A DNA stretch of 64,000 nucleotides, from contig NW_020654422.1 in assembly GCF_003589595.1 (NCBI RefSeq), positions 9,739,155 through 9,803,154 on the forward strand. The letters are read 5' to 3'. The first letter of the stretch is position 1. Every line of letters starts with the position of its first letter. Made by a program: the position numbers and the translations under genes. Origin of the DNA: Hyposmocoma kahamanoa (taxonomy: Eukaryota > Arthropoda > Insecta > Lepidoptera > Cosmopterigidae). The notes beneath the pieces were generated by a model. That model was not told the origin of the DNA and made no database searches. It was given only the letters and a program-made list of their open reading frames with translations. Of this stretch, positions 1-12,689 are shown piece after piece.

Positions 1-1194
1 TTCTTCCACAACGAACTCTACTACTACTGACTCATCCATAAAACGAATGCGTAACTGTAGCCTTTAGTAGATTATTTTAATATTGTAAATAATAATAATA
101 GTAATTGTAAAATACGATTGCAATGCAAATAAACTAATTAAGCAGACTTTACCCCACAATGCTTATGTCGCGATACTTATGTCGGTACAGGAGAGTGTGT
201 TAATTGAGCGTTTCACCGCACTGCTAATACGATCGAACCGGGCGCTCGCTTCAGCGCCGACCGGGAGTCACATGGGCGTTGATCGCGAATCGCACGGCCG
301 TCGAGCGGGAGACGGACCGGAGTCAAACATAACACATCGACACGTCGCGCGCACATTCGTTAGCAATATACCCCGCTAACGAACCGAACTAATGGCTATT
401 AACTTGAATAACGCTACACTTTGCTGCAGCACATCATGCTCGGGTATCATTACATATGCGTGCTCAGTACATACATATGTGCATTATTTGTTAGGTACAC
501 GACTCTTCATGTAAGATCATTTTTGACATCATATAGTTAACCTCGTGATAACCTAAATTCAATACTTCATATATTTATATACAATGGGCACCAATAATAA
601 TAGATAACAAAACAAATAAGTAAATTCGCTCTTAAATTCATAGAAATTTTGTTTCAAAATGTTTGATGTTCAGTCGAAGAAAAGGCGCGATAAACATCTT
701 AAATTTCTGTGATAAAAGAATTTGTATCGCTTTACGTTTCTAATGGACTTGCCACGTCTGTTTGTATTTATTTTATATTAGTCCAAAAAGAGAATAGATT
801 ATGCAAACCTTAATTCTGCAATCTAGAATTATAAATAAGTATCAAATAAGTTTTTTAAAATAGTTTTAAATTAGTTTTTCTTATGTCTCATAAATATTTC
901 ATTATTGTTGTTATTATCATCACTATTTATAATAATTACAAAATACTGTTAGGAGATTGTATATTATTTATTTTATTTATAATTTTCTATATGACAAGTA
1001 TTACAATACAATAGAATATAAGTAATACAACAGAAGAGTTGAATAGTATATCTTTGAAAGACTAATATTATAATTTAATAGTTTTAAGTGATTTTTAAGA
1101 AGGCCCATGTTCGCAGTGAATGTCTTTCTGCTGATGTGACGGTGATTTAAAGTTGTCGTTAATTTTAGTGCGTGTTGTGTATTTTAATTGTAGC

Positions 1195-1335
1195 CCTGTA
1201 GTCTTGCTCACACAGATTATATTGCTCTTCCCGTATAACCAAGAGGTTGATAGGAAGGGCCACAACAAACAAAACTTATGTAGAAAGATACGGGGCTGTA
1301 GCCCTGTAGTAGGAGCTATTTGTAAACATCTCTAA
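1195..1335 (-). repeat. Dispersed repeat X, copy 1 (minus)
   Basis: On the minus strand this segment shares the block CAACCTCTTGGTTATACGGG with 10932-11030 and 17270-17390, together with flanking similarity such as TACATAAGTTTTGTTT, shared with the 17.3 kb copy. Three copies in one window argue for a dispersed element. In the other two copies the block borders GC-rich retroelement-like DNA. The family is not identified. Confidence 0.6.
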
Positions 1336-1938
1336 TTTGGGTGTAGGTTGGTATAATTTGTATTTACGGAGATAACTATTAACGGGTTCAAACTATTGTT
1401 TAAATATGATGAGATATGTATATCTTTTTGCCCGACCGCTGGAGAGTTATGTTTTTCAAGTGTATGCAAGTATGTCCATTTCTATGTTTACCTGTACAGC
1501 CTAAACGGCTTGATGGATTTTGTCATATGAGGTGTCGTTAGATTCGTCTTTATAGTGGGAGTGTCATAGACTATAAAAAATATTCAAAATAGTGAGAGGT
1601 GTTAATTTTTTTTATCTTTCCAGCGAAACGTTTTTACAGTCGGGTTGTTGTTTTTTTTTAAATAATTCAATGCAATTTCTGTGCGATATGTTGAACGTAG
1701 AATAAGTAAGTTTAGGTTACTGAAATGAGATCGGCAGGTGAATCTTTCACGTAAGTTGAATGTAATTACTAAAAAATACTTATTATGTGTTGGAGGCTAA
1801 CATATACCTAACATATGCCTAACAAGTAATTAGGACGCACACTAACTTAATCTTTGATTTTAGATTGAATGAATTTAGATTTTTCACTGTGTAATTTCAA
1901 GATCAAGAAGATCAAGATCAAGATAAATATGTAGTGAC

Positions 1939-1989
1939 AGTTTAAAGTACTAACTTAATTGACATTAAATTAAGTTAGTACTTTAAACT
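1939..1989. repeat. Short perfect inverted repeat (21 bp arms)
   Basis: Arms 1939-1959 and 1969-1989 are exact reverse complements around a 9-base AT-rich loop. The core is AAAGTACTAACTTAA. It may be a foldback remnant; nothing indicates a functional RNA. Confidence 0.7.
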
Positions 1990-2504
1990 TTTATATATTT
2001 ATATTATACATATATGTATATATATTATATATGTGTGTAGTTTTGTCTTTTTTTTGCGATTTCAACTGCATAAATTCAGTTTTTTTTAACGTTCGATTAT
2101 TTCATTACAGATACTATTGTTAAAGTAAGGATATTTACATAGAATAGAAACATCATGAGCAAACAGTACACATAATAGTGTGTACATTTTCGAGTAAATT
2201 TCTTATGTATATTACGATATTGATATTCACGATATTCTTATTTTTTACAATTCCACATGGATTGTACAGTTCACATTTTGCAATAAAGACATGACAACGT
2301 GGTTTGCAAAAAATATGCTGGCCTAAATAAAAAACTGAATAACGTTTCATACTTTTGCTGGACAAAATGTATATCAATACGTGTCTGAGTCTAATATAAT
2401 TTTCTCAAATACTTTTCGCATTCGCATCTAAAGAAGGAGGAAAATCCTGGCTGATTAAGGAGAATCTGGGGGAAGCTCAGAAGTCAGCTGCCGTGATGGG
2501 GATG

Positions 2505-2635
2505 ATTAATATTGCTCATTTGCGGCACGCTCTGCCCAGCTACGGGCTACGCGGCGGCTGGCTACGCCGCCGCTACGGGATTGCTACGTGCCCGTCTCGG
2601 CGTACATCGTTTACGCTTCCGCGCTGAGAATTTAT
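2505..2635. repeat. GC-rich patch with internal palindrome
   Basis: A sharp GC-rich island in AT-rich DNA. It contains GCTACGCGGCGGC followed a few bases later by its near reverse complement, so it can fold back. It is probably a transposable element fragment. No coding assignment. Confidence 0.35.
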
Positions 2636-4660
2636 TAGATTCCACCCTATTTCTAACTTTTATCTCTATTCAGTATTAAATATAATGGTAACATTCATGT
2701 TACGTCGTAACGTTGACGAAACCCGTGATATTTACTGTCCCAAATTTCTTGATATTCATCTTAGATTTTCCAATTGGTTGCAACATTTTTATCAGCATTT
2801 TATTCTGATTGTAAGAAATGTTTTATTCGGAAACTTGAAAAAGGTCTGCGGGGGGTTGAGCAAATAGCATGATTGTTATAATTGGTTTCTAATGCCGCGT
2901 AAACCCCCCAAACGTGTTGGACGGCTGGCCGGGGAGATAAAGTGCCCGACACTCGCACTGATACTTTCACAATTTTATATTTTCCTTTTAAGGTTTCGCA
3001 CCACTTTTCAGTTGTAATATGTTTATGCAGTATATAGTTATCTTTCTTTATCATCATCATCTTATAAATTACCTAACAATTATATGCAAATGTCAGTAGG
3101 TCCTCATATTCAATTATAAAACAATTCAATTACATAATTAGTATTACATTTCGTCGCCTTCTTATTGTATTAAGATCAGGTCAATTCCTCTTTCTTTCAA
3201 ATCTCACTGTAGCAGTTATACAGCTACAATGAGAATTACTTTAGTTTGACCAGTTAACAATAAATGTTTCCTTTTTTTGTACTTCATCATTTCTAAATCA
3301 AACGTAGACAAACATGAATTTACCCCGGGTCAGTTTGACGGCGTCAGCAGTAAACTCAAAACCAGACAATATAAAACACATAAAGAACACAGATTCAAAA
3401 CGTGATGACTTCATTCGTGAGTAGGTGGCGCGGCGGCGAGCATCCCAGTGGGCGAGTAAGGATGCTCAAAATTTTTCAGTGCAATGCTTCGGTTGTGTTG
3501 GATCCCCGTAAATTTATGACCTCGCCACTGACGCCACCGGATAGAGCGCTTTGTTCATGTCCTCCCGACATGTATCATCGTAATCATAACAAACTTGATT
3601 GATATGATACACAACATCGATAGGAATTCATCAGTGTAACTCATTTCGGTCATAGTTAATACTTTCATTAATTTAGTTTTCCACTATTTAAAAGTATGAA
3701 AGCAGTTTTGAATTACGTATTTTCATTATAAATATAAAAGTTATATAAATATTAGACAACATCACACATGTTGCTCTGACCACGAAGTAAGTAACTAAAG
3801 CACTTGTATTATGGCAATCGGAAACAATGACGGTACCACAAACACGAGCCATTAAGACGCCATTAAAACCGTTATGCAAACCGGAGGTCACCATGGAATT
3901 TTTTTATTTTCATAAAACTAATAATGTCTATCACTTTCTTATATTTGTGGGTGAGACAAGTTATAGGGAACTATCTATTATAAATTGCAATGGTTTTGTA
4001 ATTACATCCTGGCTAGGAGCAAACCCTTTCTCAATGTTGATGGAAATTCCGCATTTTTCAGAGCAATGCCCTGTCAAGTTGAATCCTGGCAAATTTATGA
4101 CCCGATCTGTGTCGCTGGTCACTCGCAGTGTGCTTTTGCACAAGTAGCCACGATTTGTATCTGAATAGGAAGTATCAGTTTAGTATCTTTCATGCACTGA
4201 GAATACGTAATGATATCAGTTGTGCTGTACGTGAAACCATTATAACATTGGCAGTAATGAAAGTGTCATTTAGTTTATGTTTCTACGTATCATATTTTCT
4301 TAAGAAATAGTACACTCAATCAATAAATATAAATTTTATTACATAAATTTACTTTACAATAACTCAGCTCTTCTGACAAATGACCACGTACGCGGGTGAT
4401 TCATTACGATGTCATATTTAATTGTTGAAAATACGACACTAAATGTGCACAAATAACGATCGCATTTGCATATTTGAATCTAAAATGGTTCGGAAACCTC
4501 CAAATATTCCTATAAAGTCTGCCTTAATGTAAAAGTCAACAGCAAGCTGGATATTACATTTTAGACTCTGGACTGTTTATAACATTTGTTATTATGAGAT
4601 GTATAGTGTTAAATTTAAATCTTTAGAGTAAATCGAGACATGTCAGTATGTTTTGAGTAT

Positions 4661-4870
4661 TGACAACCACGGTAGCTTAAGGGTTTACGCTGTAGACGGG
4701 TGTTCGATCCCCGGTAGGAATTTGGGAAAAAACTTTTCAAAATTGGTTCTGGTTTGAGTGTTTTGGGTAGTGTCCCGATGGCAATTCCGTTGTTCTGGTA
4801 CTCATAGCACAATAAATTCTCTAGTTTGAGCCCAGGTAACCGGTGTGGTTGTTAGGCACATTAAATTAAA
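4661..4870 (+). repeat. tRNA-derived SINE, family 2
   Basis: A tRNA-like head has an A box (TAGCTTAAGGG) and a B box (GTTCGATCC). The body contains GGTAGGAATTTGGGAAAAAA and a stretch ending in a GTGTGGTTGTTAGGCACAT-type tail. Related copies lie at 14843-15000, 22605-22830 and 28310-28595. Confidence 0.7.
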
Positions 4871-5511
4871 AAAATTAACAACCAAACGAGATCCAGTTAG
4901 ATGTTCGAATATTAAAAAAAAAATGTGTTATGAAAGTCTCACAATTTGAGGGCTAAGGAAATAAAGTTTTGATTTATGCAAGCGAAATGTGTTTGAAACA
5001 GCGAGCGGTGTAAGCACTCGTCTGGCGTCGCGACAAATTTCACCCTCACGGCTATTCAATGGCATTTACGTGAACTTATGTGCGCGTTGTAATAAACTAC
5101 GTTTGAATTATTTTAATATGCTACATTTACTGCGATTTAGTACATTTTAAAACATACTTGAGGAAAAGCGAGATTGTTCAACCAAAAGAAATAAAGTACT
5201 TTATACCTACGTATTCATATAAATAATAATATTGAAAACCCGTTGTGACTTTAATGAAATATATTTAAGTCGGATTATTAATTTTGCTTTTGCATGTGTT
5301 TCATACATCTATTTCAAGTCTATAAATAAATGTAATCGGTACGTAACTTTTAAAATCCTTGTATGGGAGCATATTGTCTGACTTGTTAACAATGAATCAC
5401 TAACTAATTAAGCAATGAAATTATTGTCCATGTTTACCAATAAAGTTCTTATTATTATTTATTATTAAGTAAATAATACAATTTATCATATCAACATAAT
5501 ATTATTTTCAG

Positions 5512-8500
5512 AATACCCTACGCTGACAAGATCACCCCGGAGCCAATTCTGAACAACAATGCGTCGCGGGACACAAAGGCCGATTCTATCAGGAACAGCT
5601 ACAATAGCCAATTCAAAGTGGGCGTCTACGGATGGCGCAAGAAATGTCTTTACATACTTGTTATTGCACTTATGCTCATGATGGTCATCAACCTTGCACT
5701 TACGCTGTGGGTGCTCAAAGTGTTGGATTTTAATTCCGTAAGTGTTTTATTTCTAAAACCTAACTTATAAGTTCATTCTAATGTGTACCTACCCAAGTGG
5801 CACAAATTAGTCTAATTACGGTTTTGTGGATATTTAATAGAGTCATATTTGATGATCTAGCTTAAAAGTAAGTTGTCCTTCGAGTATCTTCAGGAGGTTG
5901 TATAGCTAACCTCTAGTAAAAAGGGGCCAACCACGGGGAGCAATGGTTTTTGGTGTGACTTAGGATAAACTTACGAGAAGATTTTCATAGAGAACTTACT
6001 ATAGTCAATTACTTCGAGAACACGTTAAGATAGTTTATAGTGCACGTTTTTTTCTATTAAGTAACGTATAGATAATTTTAAGAACATGCTTTTGTTACAT
6101 TATTCTAACGCCAGCTTACGTTTATTTGGAATAGGTATATTTTAATTATTCATCACCTAAAGAGTTAAAAATTTGGAAACTTGTGAAATAAATCTTGGCC
6201 AACAAGTCAATGCCAACTAATAAAATGTATTAGATTAGTTTTATCAAACTTTACACGTGTGAAGCGCAGAAATATGGCTAAAAAATTCAAGCTGATTAAA
6301 CAATATGGCGAAAATATGCATGAAAAGTATTAATTATACTAATTATTTATAGATTCCTAAAATTTATCTAATCTGTATGAATCTATATAAAAATTTAGAA
6401 AAAAATATAAGCTCTTAAAATTCTGACGTTTCTTTTTTTTTAAACTGTTGTGTGTATTTGGTAATGGAAGTATTTACACAGATATTAATCCATTGTAATA
6501 ATTAGTTATACCTCTGTCACACCTTAATTAAGTTTAATTAAATTAAATCAAACTTCAAAACATTACAAATAATCAGTCGCCATTTTCAAAATGACCGAAT
6601 TCACTAATCATTTCAATATACCATTTTAGGATTCTCTTTAAAGTAAAAGGAACTGCACTGAACAACTTCAGAACATTAATAGTGTTATTACTTTAGAGTG
6701 ATGAAGGAATAGAGTGTCAATAGACTTAATGTTGTCTTATGGTATTGTTTTGTGACTGGATGACGTCATACAGAAGTTATTAAATAGGGAAGCGTAAGAA
6801 AAAAACGGGTTGTACAGGTTGTAGTGAAGTTCGTACATTAACAGTCGTTAAGATAAGTGGTAGAAGTTAAAGTGTATAAAAAAAAGTGTCATGGATATGA
6901 AAGTTATCCAGGGATAAACACAAACCAAGTTCGTATGCAAAGAAAATCCGTACGTAAGCCAAATCGTCGGTAAAAGCCTTAAATCTCTTGTCTCTTCTCT
7001 TTATTGTGTTTTAGAAGCGTCCTCGTATATGATCTAGCTACAAAATGTACTGAAATAAATATTTCTACATTTATACAAATTATTCTTATGCTAACTAAAA
7101 CTTGGAGACTATAGTGGCAATATAGAATATCTCTAAAAGGATTATGTTAAGATTTTAATCTTAGTAAGTAGTGACTTATTAGTAGTGTATTAGACGAGGT
7201 ATAGATTAAATATTACATACATATTCGCTACAGTGTATTTTATTTAAATGTTACCTTAAGAAGGAGTTTTGGGGTAAAATTACTTTTAAAACATTCTTTT
7301 TACAGAGCTGCATTAAGGCAATTTTCACATTAACAATTTTTTTCAATTCCTCTTTTAAGAGGGATTTAAGAAAAAACTATTAACTCTATTAGAGTTTCTA
7401 CTCTTAACAAAACCTTCATAAAACATTATATCTAGTTATAGACAACCATAAGATTCAGTCTAGATAAATTAGTATGGAACTCTTCTGAGTGTGCTACTTG
7501 GGTAGCCTTTATGGATAGCCTCTACAATTACGAAGTGTATTAGTGTTCTTTATATAATCGACGGTAATTTTTTCAATCACCTAATCGTATTTCTGCTAGT
7601 AAAAATTCTTTAAAATTAAATATTTTTGCTATTTAAATTTTTCTGTTTTCATCATAACTAAAATTGTATTTATGGTTCAGGAGGGTATGGGGCAACTCCG
7701 AATCGTTCCTGGTGGCCTCCAGCTCTTGGGGCAAGCGTTAGTACTAGATTCACTGTTTGCCTCGAGTATTAAATCTAAGCGTGGCTATCCCATCTCTGTG
7801 GAGTCCTCGCGGAATTTCACTGTATCCACAAGAGATGCTCATGGCTTGTTACAAAGTAAACTTTTTTTAGGTGAGTAACCCGACACACATTTTTTTACGT
7901 AAGTAATATAAAACATGTGAAATTTACTACTAACAAAACTGTATATACTGAAACATTGAAATAAAAACTCTAAATAAGGTTTGTAAGAACTGTACACCTA
8001 TAGAGTTTTGAAGTCGACAACAGGTAAAACAAAAATATATTCTTTTTATATGCTGAATAACAAGTTCACATCATTATGTAGGTCCTGATCGTCTAGAGGT
8101 CAATGTGGGTCGGCTAGAAGTCCGCGATTCCCGAGGAGCACTGATACTAGGAGCTGATCACGATGCTGTGACGGTTGGCGCTGACACTTTAGTCATCACT
8201 AGCCCTGCAGGAATCACTTTCCACACTGCGGTCCAAACGTCACAGGTTAAGGCGCCACCCTCCAAGCCTTTAGTGTAAGTTGATTTTCCTATTATCTACT
8301 CTGTTTTAAACGTAAAATCAGTAAATATATGTGAATACATTAAATAGTATCTACGCAATGTTGTCCACGTTTATTTTCTTTTATTTGCAGTAATAAATAA
8401 AAAAAATATCGGTAAAAGCCTATAACCTAGTCTATATCATTCCCATATAGATTAGAATCTCCAACGCGATCACTAGAGGTGCATGCAGCACAAAATATCG

Positions 8501-9131
8501 TGTTGGAGTCGCGGGCAGGTGACATCAGTGCCAGCTGTCTCTCCACCTTCCATTTAAAATCCGTCGCAGGAGCTGTAAGTACTACCAATACATATTAACG
8601 GTATCCTATAATTTCAACTCTCATTATTCCACATCGTCTCTTTCAGGCTCATATTAGAAGATAATGTTTGATTGCACTCAATGCACTCACTTTGCATATC
8701 ACTCTTTTCTATCCTAAGACTGCGTTGCTATTTTGCGATAATGCCGACTATTGCATATTGTTATGTGTTATCGTTTTAATTTTTATTGTAAAATTACAAA
8801 TATTTCAGTCATTCCTTACAAATTCTCTGTTTGTGGGTTAATATTAGTTCACGAAAAGTGTGGTATTAAGTTTGAAAAAGTAATTTATTGATCATAATTT
8901 ATAATCATGCAGGTTTAAATTTGAACCTTTTTCCAGATACGGTTAGATGCTCCTAGCATATATATGCCAAAGCTGAAGTCAGCGTTACCCCTACCTCCAA
9001 CGACACCTCATTCACACGATCCTCATCACCAGAACATCTACCAGTTATGTGCTTGTGCCAACGGCAAATTGTTTTTGGCGCCGCCGCATGGGGCGTGTGC
9101 TGCGCGGGAAGAAAGCTTGATTTGCCGATAA
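5512..9131 (+). CDS. Scgdelta: Delta/gamma-sarcoglycan, five 3' coding exons (5' end missing)
   Basis: Type II membrane subunit of the sarcoglycan complex, which stabilises the dystrophin complex at the muscle plasma membrane. Coding exons read: 5512-5737, 7681-7870, 8082-8274, 8451-8574 and 8937-9131 (stop TAA 9129-9131). All have AG acceptors and GT donors (mostly GTAAGT/GTGAGT), and the phases close into one frame of 308 residues plus a split first codon. The first exon gives a cytoplasmic tail, the family signature FKVGVYGWRKKCLY and one membrane helix (about visible residues 45-68). The ectodomain carries an NFT glycosylation site and repeated beta-rich segments (RLEVN, GRLEVRD, SLEVHA). 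The C-terminus has the family's four-cysteine cluster (CAC...C...C). The 5' exon with the start codon was not found. Delta rather than gamma is assumed because insects usually have one such gene. Confidence 0.93.
5738..7680 (+). other. Sarcoglycan intron (about 1.9 kb)
   Basis: It starts with GTAAGT at 5738 and ends with TTCAG at 7680. The sequence is AT-rich with no coding stretch or recognisable repeat. The other three introns (7871-8081, 8275-8450, 8575-8936) are short and also unremarkable. Confidence 0.8.
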
Positions 9132-9702
9132 TGTAGCATAGAAAGAGACATCAATATAGAAGCACCATCAAAAGTACTCGAGCTTCGCCTTTAATAAGGA
9201 TCTTGTAAGATTATGTTAGACGGTTCAGGCATCCTCCAGTATGCCTGAGTACACGCATAACATAATTTTAAGAACAACACTTCATGGAGTTATTTAATTT
9301 TACATTTGAAGAAGTTATTAAAAACTTTTGTGACTAATATTTTTTAGGTTTTTATCTCAATTGTTATGTTGTCGAGAACGTCTTACTCTGAGATATTGCG
9401 CAGTAAGTTAATTTTTAAATGTTAGATAAAGGTTTATACTTATTAGTGTGCGTGTTATCGCCGTTAATCATTTATTGTTGTTATTTATTTGTTATTTATA
9501 TTATTATTGAAAATACGAGTTAAATGTTGTGATTTTATTTGTAAAAGGCTTAGTTACAACGATATCGTTAGAACCGTATATGTAGTAAAATTTAGGAAGA
9601 ATATGACAAGACTCTATATAAAAAATAATAATTATCTAATGGATTGGCTAATATTTCATGAAAACTACAACGATTTTGAAACGTATCAAGATTAAATTAA
9701 TT

Positions 9703-9708
9703 AATAAA
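9703..9708 (+). promoter_or_regulatory. Candidate polyadenylation signal of the sarcoglycan gene
   Basis: AATAAA about 570 bases after the sarcoglycan stop codon. No better-placed signal was noted nearer the stop, but the 3' end was not established. Confidence 0.35.
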
Positions 9709-9709
9709 G

Positions 9710-10930
9710 ACTAGTGCCTTTTGGAATTGCAATTAGGATGAAACGGGAGATGATTTAGTATAAATTATTCCATCTGAAAAAGTGAAAAAAATCGAGTCTA
9801 ATGCTTAGAGTTGTCTAAAGTAACATGAAGTCAATTTTAAGAGATGCACAATGTAACATCACTATTCAGTTTCAATGAAAGTTTCATTAAAAACTTACTT
9901 TGATTTGTTCGTGCTAAATTCTCTAGCTATTTTAGGGTTAAAGGCATGTGTTGGATACCGGCTTTTCAAGATAACTATCCAATAGTGACCAATGTAATAA
10001 TGACTGCCCATTGTAATGACATTTTCGTAAGTTTGTATTATACCTTTGCTTTTGATTACACCGTAAATGTTTATTGTATTTGTATTATCTCTTTAGTTAC
10101 AATAATGTATTTAAACACCAACATAATTAGATGAACCGTTTTAAGGTCAAGTTTACCACATGAAAGCAAACAAAATTTCGTCCCAATTCGTAAAAAAGCA
10201 GTCATCAATTTTGGTTGCCATGTTTGATTTTCGTGTGCTAAAATATTTTATATCTAATTTTGTTGAACGTTAGGGGTATAACAATCAATAATACTAGTAA
10301 CATATAAGGATGTCTTACATCATCCAGTATTTTCAATGTTTCTAGAAAATCGTTGTGTCAACTAATATATCGAATATTCTTCGGTTGTAAAGGGTATATA
10401 AAGAGTCTTAACTGTTGTTAGGGATCAGTATAACTACAGTAAAATATAATGTATGTACATGGTTCGCTACATTCAATATTACTTATGTATGTATAGGCCC
10501 CTTTAGAGTTTTATAAATATAATTATTATGTATAGGCCTCGGTTATACATCCTTATACATATGCGTGCATAATAGTTGTGGTAAATACTTGTTGACATTG
10601 TTGTAAATATACTTTATAGAAAAACATGAATATATGTATAATAATGCGTCTAAATTCAACAATGCCTATTTATCTCTATCCCTAATTTCATTTTTGTCTC
10701 TATTACATATAAACTACATTGAGAGATTAAAAAAACAGATGGAAAATGTTTAATTGAATCCTACCAGCAACCTGGTACAAGTGCTTAATTGTGTTATAAA
10801 CGAACTCAGAGTAACTTGGAAACTTTATCATTTCATTTGGTTTTAAAGGGTAACTCTTGCAAACAGACGTACACGAAGTTTTACCTTCGGCAACTGTCAT
10901 CCGACAATACGGCTTCAATACCAACGTTAA
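9710..10930. other. AT-rich intergenic DNA
   Basis: No gene, RNA or clear repeat recognised. Confidence 0.5.
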
Positions 10931-10931
10931 A

Positions 10932-11930
10932 CATGGCCAGTCCCCTATCTTTATACATAACCGTCCCTATCAACCTCTTGGTTATACGGGACGAGCAATA
11001 AAACCTATGCAAGTACAGGGACCTTATAAGTTCAGGGAGACTTTTTTTTTGTTAATCCGGGGGAATCTGCTTACAGATACCCCGGCCCCGCGGGGGCAGA
11101 GCCGGGGTTATGTGGGACTGGGCTGAACCCTGAAGGGGAGCAGCCCGACCGCACTAAACCCCCGGAGTGTTCCTCCTCTCCGCTGTAGGTTGGGGCACGG
11201 GTACGCTGTTGCACTCGTCCGCGCCCCCACCAGCGGCTGGCCGCGCCCTGCGCAGCCCCTCCTCGAGAAGGGAGACACATCGGTCCCCCGACTCCGAATG
11301 TGAGGCTCGCCGAACACCAGACGAGCCTTCCATCCCGGGCCCCTTTATGCTGGGGAACGAACTCCCCCGAGTCCGCTACCCAGGGGCCATGGGGGGCCAG
11401 GACAGCATCCACTCAACTGTGAAGTTCAGTGGCTGCTCCCCCAGCCCCCGCGGCGGATCTGATGACAGGCTCCGCCGCAACACCTAACGCGCTTCCGCGC
11501 GGACTCTCCGAAGAGAGTCCCTTGGAGCGCCCACCACGGGCCAACCGCCCACGTTCGGCCGCGGAGGATAGGACGAGCGGCAACGACACACCGACACGTC
11601 TCTTCCCCCGCGGCCCCGCCGCCACTGCATCATTCAAAGCGGTGCAGCCCCGCCAGGGTCGCGGAGGACAGGACGAGCGGCAACGACACACCGACACGTC
11701 TCTCCCCCCGCGACCCTCCTCCTCGCGCATCCGCGCGGTCCCGCTGACCAGACGAGCCCCGCGCGGAACGCCCTCCTCCTCGGGTCAGCTTACCACCATC
11801 GGCCGGCCCCGTGGGTTCCTCTTAACTTCACCGTGGGATGAAATCGACCACGGCTACTAGAGCCCCCCGCCACGACAAGGCGGGAACTCCTTCGGGGGGG
11901 AAGTTCAGGGGGGACTACCACAACCTCTTA
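10932..11930 (+). mobile_element. GC-rich retroelement-like block, with dispersed repeat X copy 2
   Basis: Begins with the repeat X block (shared with 1.2 and 17.3 kb), then about 870 bases of strongly GC-rich DNA with an abrupt return to AT-rich DNA near 11930. Open frames of 100-143 codons exist on both strands but are low-complexity (Pro/Arg/Ser-rich), as expected by chance in such DNA. Two near-identical segments of about 51 bases lie exactly 100 bases apart (11560-11611 and 11660-11711). It looks like the 5' part of a non-LTR retrotransposon, but no reverse transcriptase or endonuclease motif is present, so this is inference. Confidence 0.45.
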
Positions 11931-12240
11931 AAGCAATGTAACTTTAACCTTACATTGACTTTTCGTACCACGACGCGCTTAAAGTAAGCTTATTATAATT
12001 TTTTTTTTAATTTGTATATAATTTGTATAATGTTAAAACTATGATGATTTATTGGCAGCTTTGTGACTATTCCATCGAGTATATAACCAGAAATAGAGAC
12101 GAAATGCCATTTACTTTGTTTGAAAACTTAGAGGATGGAAAAAAAAATAAGTTTGAAAACTATTCTGCCAAATGACAACTGATGACAACTGCGCTCCGAT
12201 AGGCTATTATAGCCCAAATTCGAAATATACTTTAGAGATG
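11931..12240. other. AT-rich spacer
   Basis: No feature recognised. Confidence 0.5.
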
Positions 12241-12274
12241 GGCAAGCAAATATTATATTATCGAAATCGATAGT

Positions 12275-12535
12275 ATATATCGACGCCTTACTTTCTCAAA
12301 CACTTATCTAATAAAGAGTGATTATTCAGGAGGTGGCAGAATTTCTATTTCCTTTAAATTTCTTATCAAGGATGTTAATTTGGATGCATTACTTTAGGAA
12401 TAGGTAAAAGCCAGTGTGTCAATATGAAGGAAATTTGATGTGAAATCATCCTACAAATATGTATATACAATGCATTTTTCGCATTTTAGTTACTTTGTTT
12501 TTTAAGATACGAGTTTGAGAAAAAAGGCGACGATA
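12275..12535 (+). mobile_element. MITE with TIRs, copy 1 of a pair
   Basis: Terminal inverted repeats: CCTTACTTTCTCAAAC near 12287 and GAGTTTGAGAAAAAAGGCG near 12510-12528. The interior (such as ATTAATTTGGATGCATTACTT, here with one difference) matches the reverse complement of 51320-51440, and the ends match too. The two copies are therefore one family in opposite orientation. It lies just downstream of the decayed THAP gene and might derive from the same transposon, but this is unproven. Confidence 0.65.
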
Positions 12536-12689
12536 TGGCATTATAAATAAACATTACCTGTTTTTTTAACGATTTCGAATTGTGTAGTATTGTTAGAATC
12601 CATAGTTATACCGAGTGAGCAAGTACTAAATGTATTTCTTACATATTTGCACGCTTTTGTCGAATAAAAATTCAACCTAAGAGCGAAAC

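Larger units (their letters stand above)
1..5511. other. Upstream/intronic region of the sarcoglycan gene, no supported exon
   Basis: No coding exon could be supported here. The first sarcoglycan exon found (at 5512) starts in mid-codon with a good acceptor, so at least one coding exon lies upstream, here or beyond the window. About 220-380 is CpG-rich compared with its AT-rich surroundings and could be a promoter or 5' UTR, but no start codon with a matching donor is evident. The region also holds a copy of a dispersed motif (1195-1335), a 21 bp perfect hairpin (1939-1989), a GC-rich palindromic patch (about 2510-2630), and a SINE (4661-4870). Confidence 0.5.

Noticed and set aside
11071..11860. 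Open frames of 105-143 codons on both strands as genes
   Set aside because: They overlap on both strands in very GC-rich DNA, are Pro/Arg/Ser-rich and have no domain. Stops are rare there by composition.
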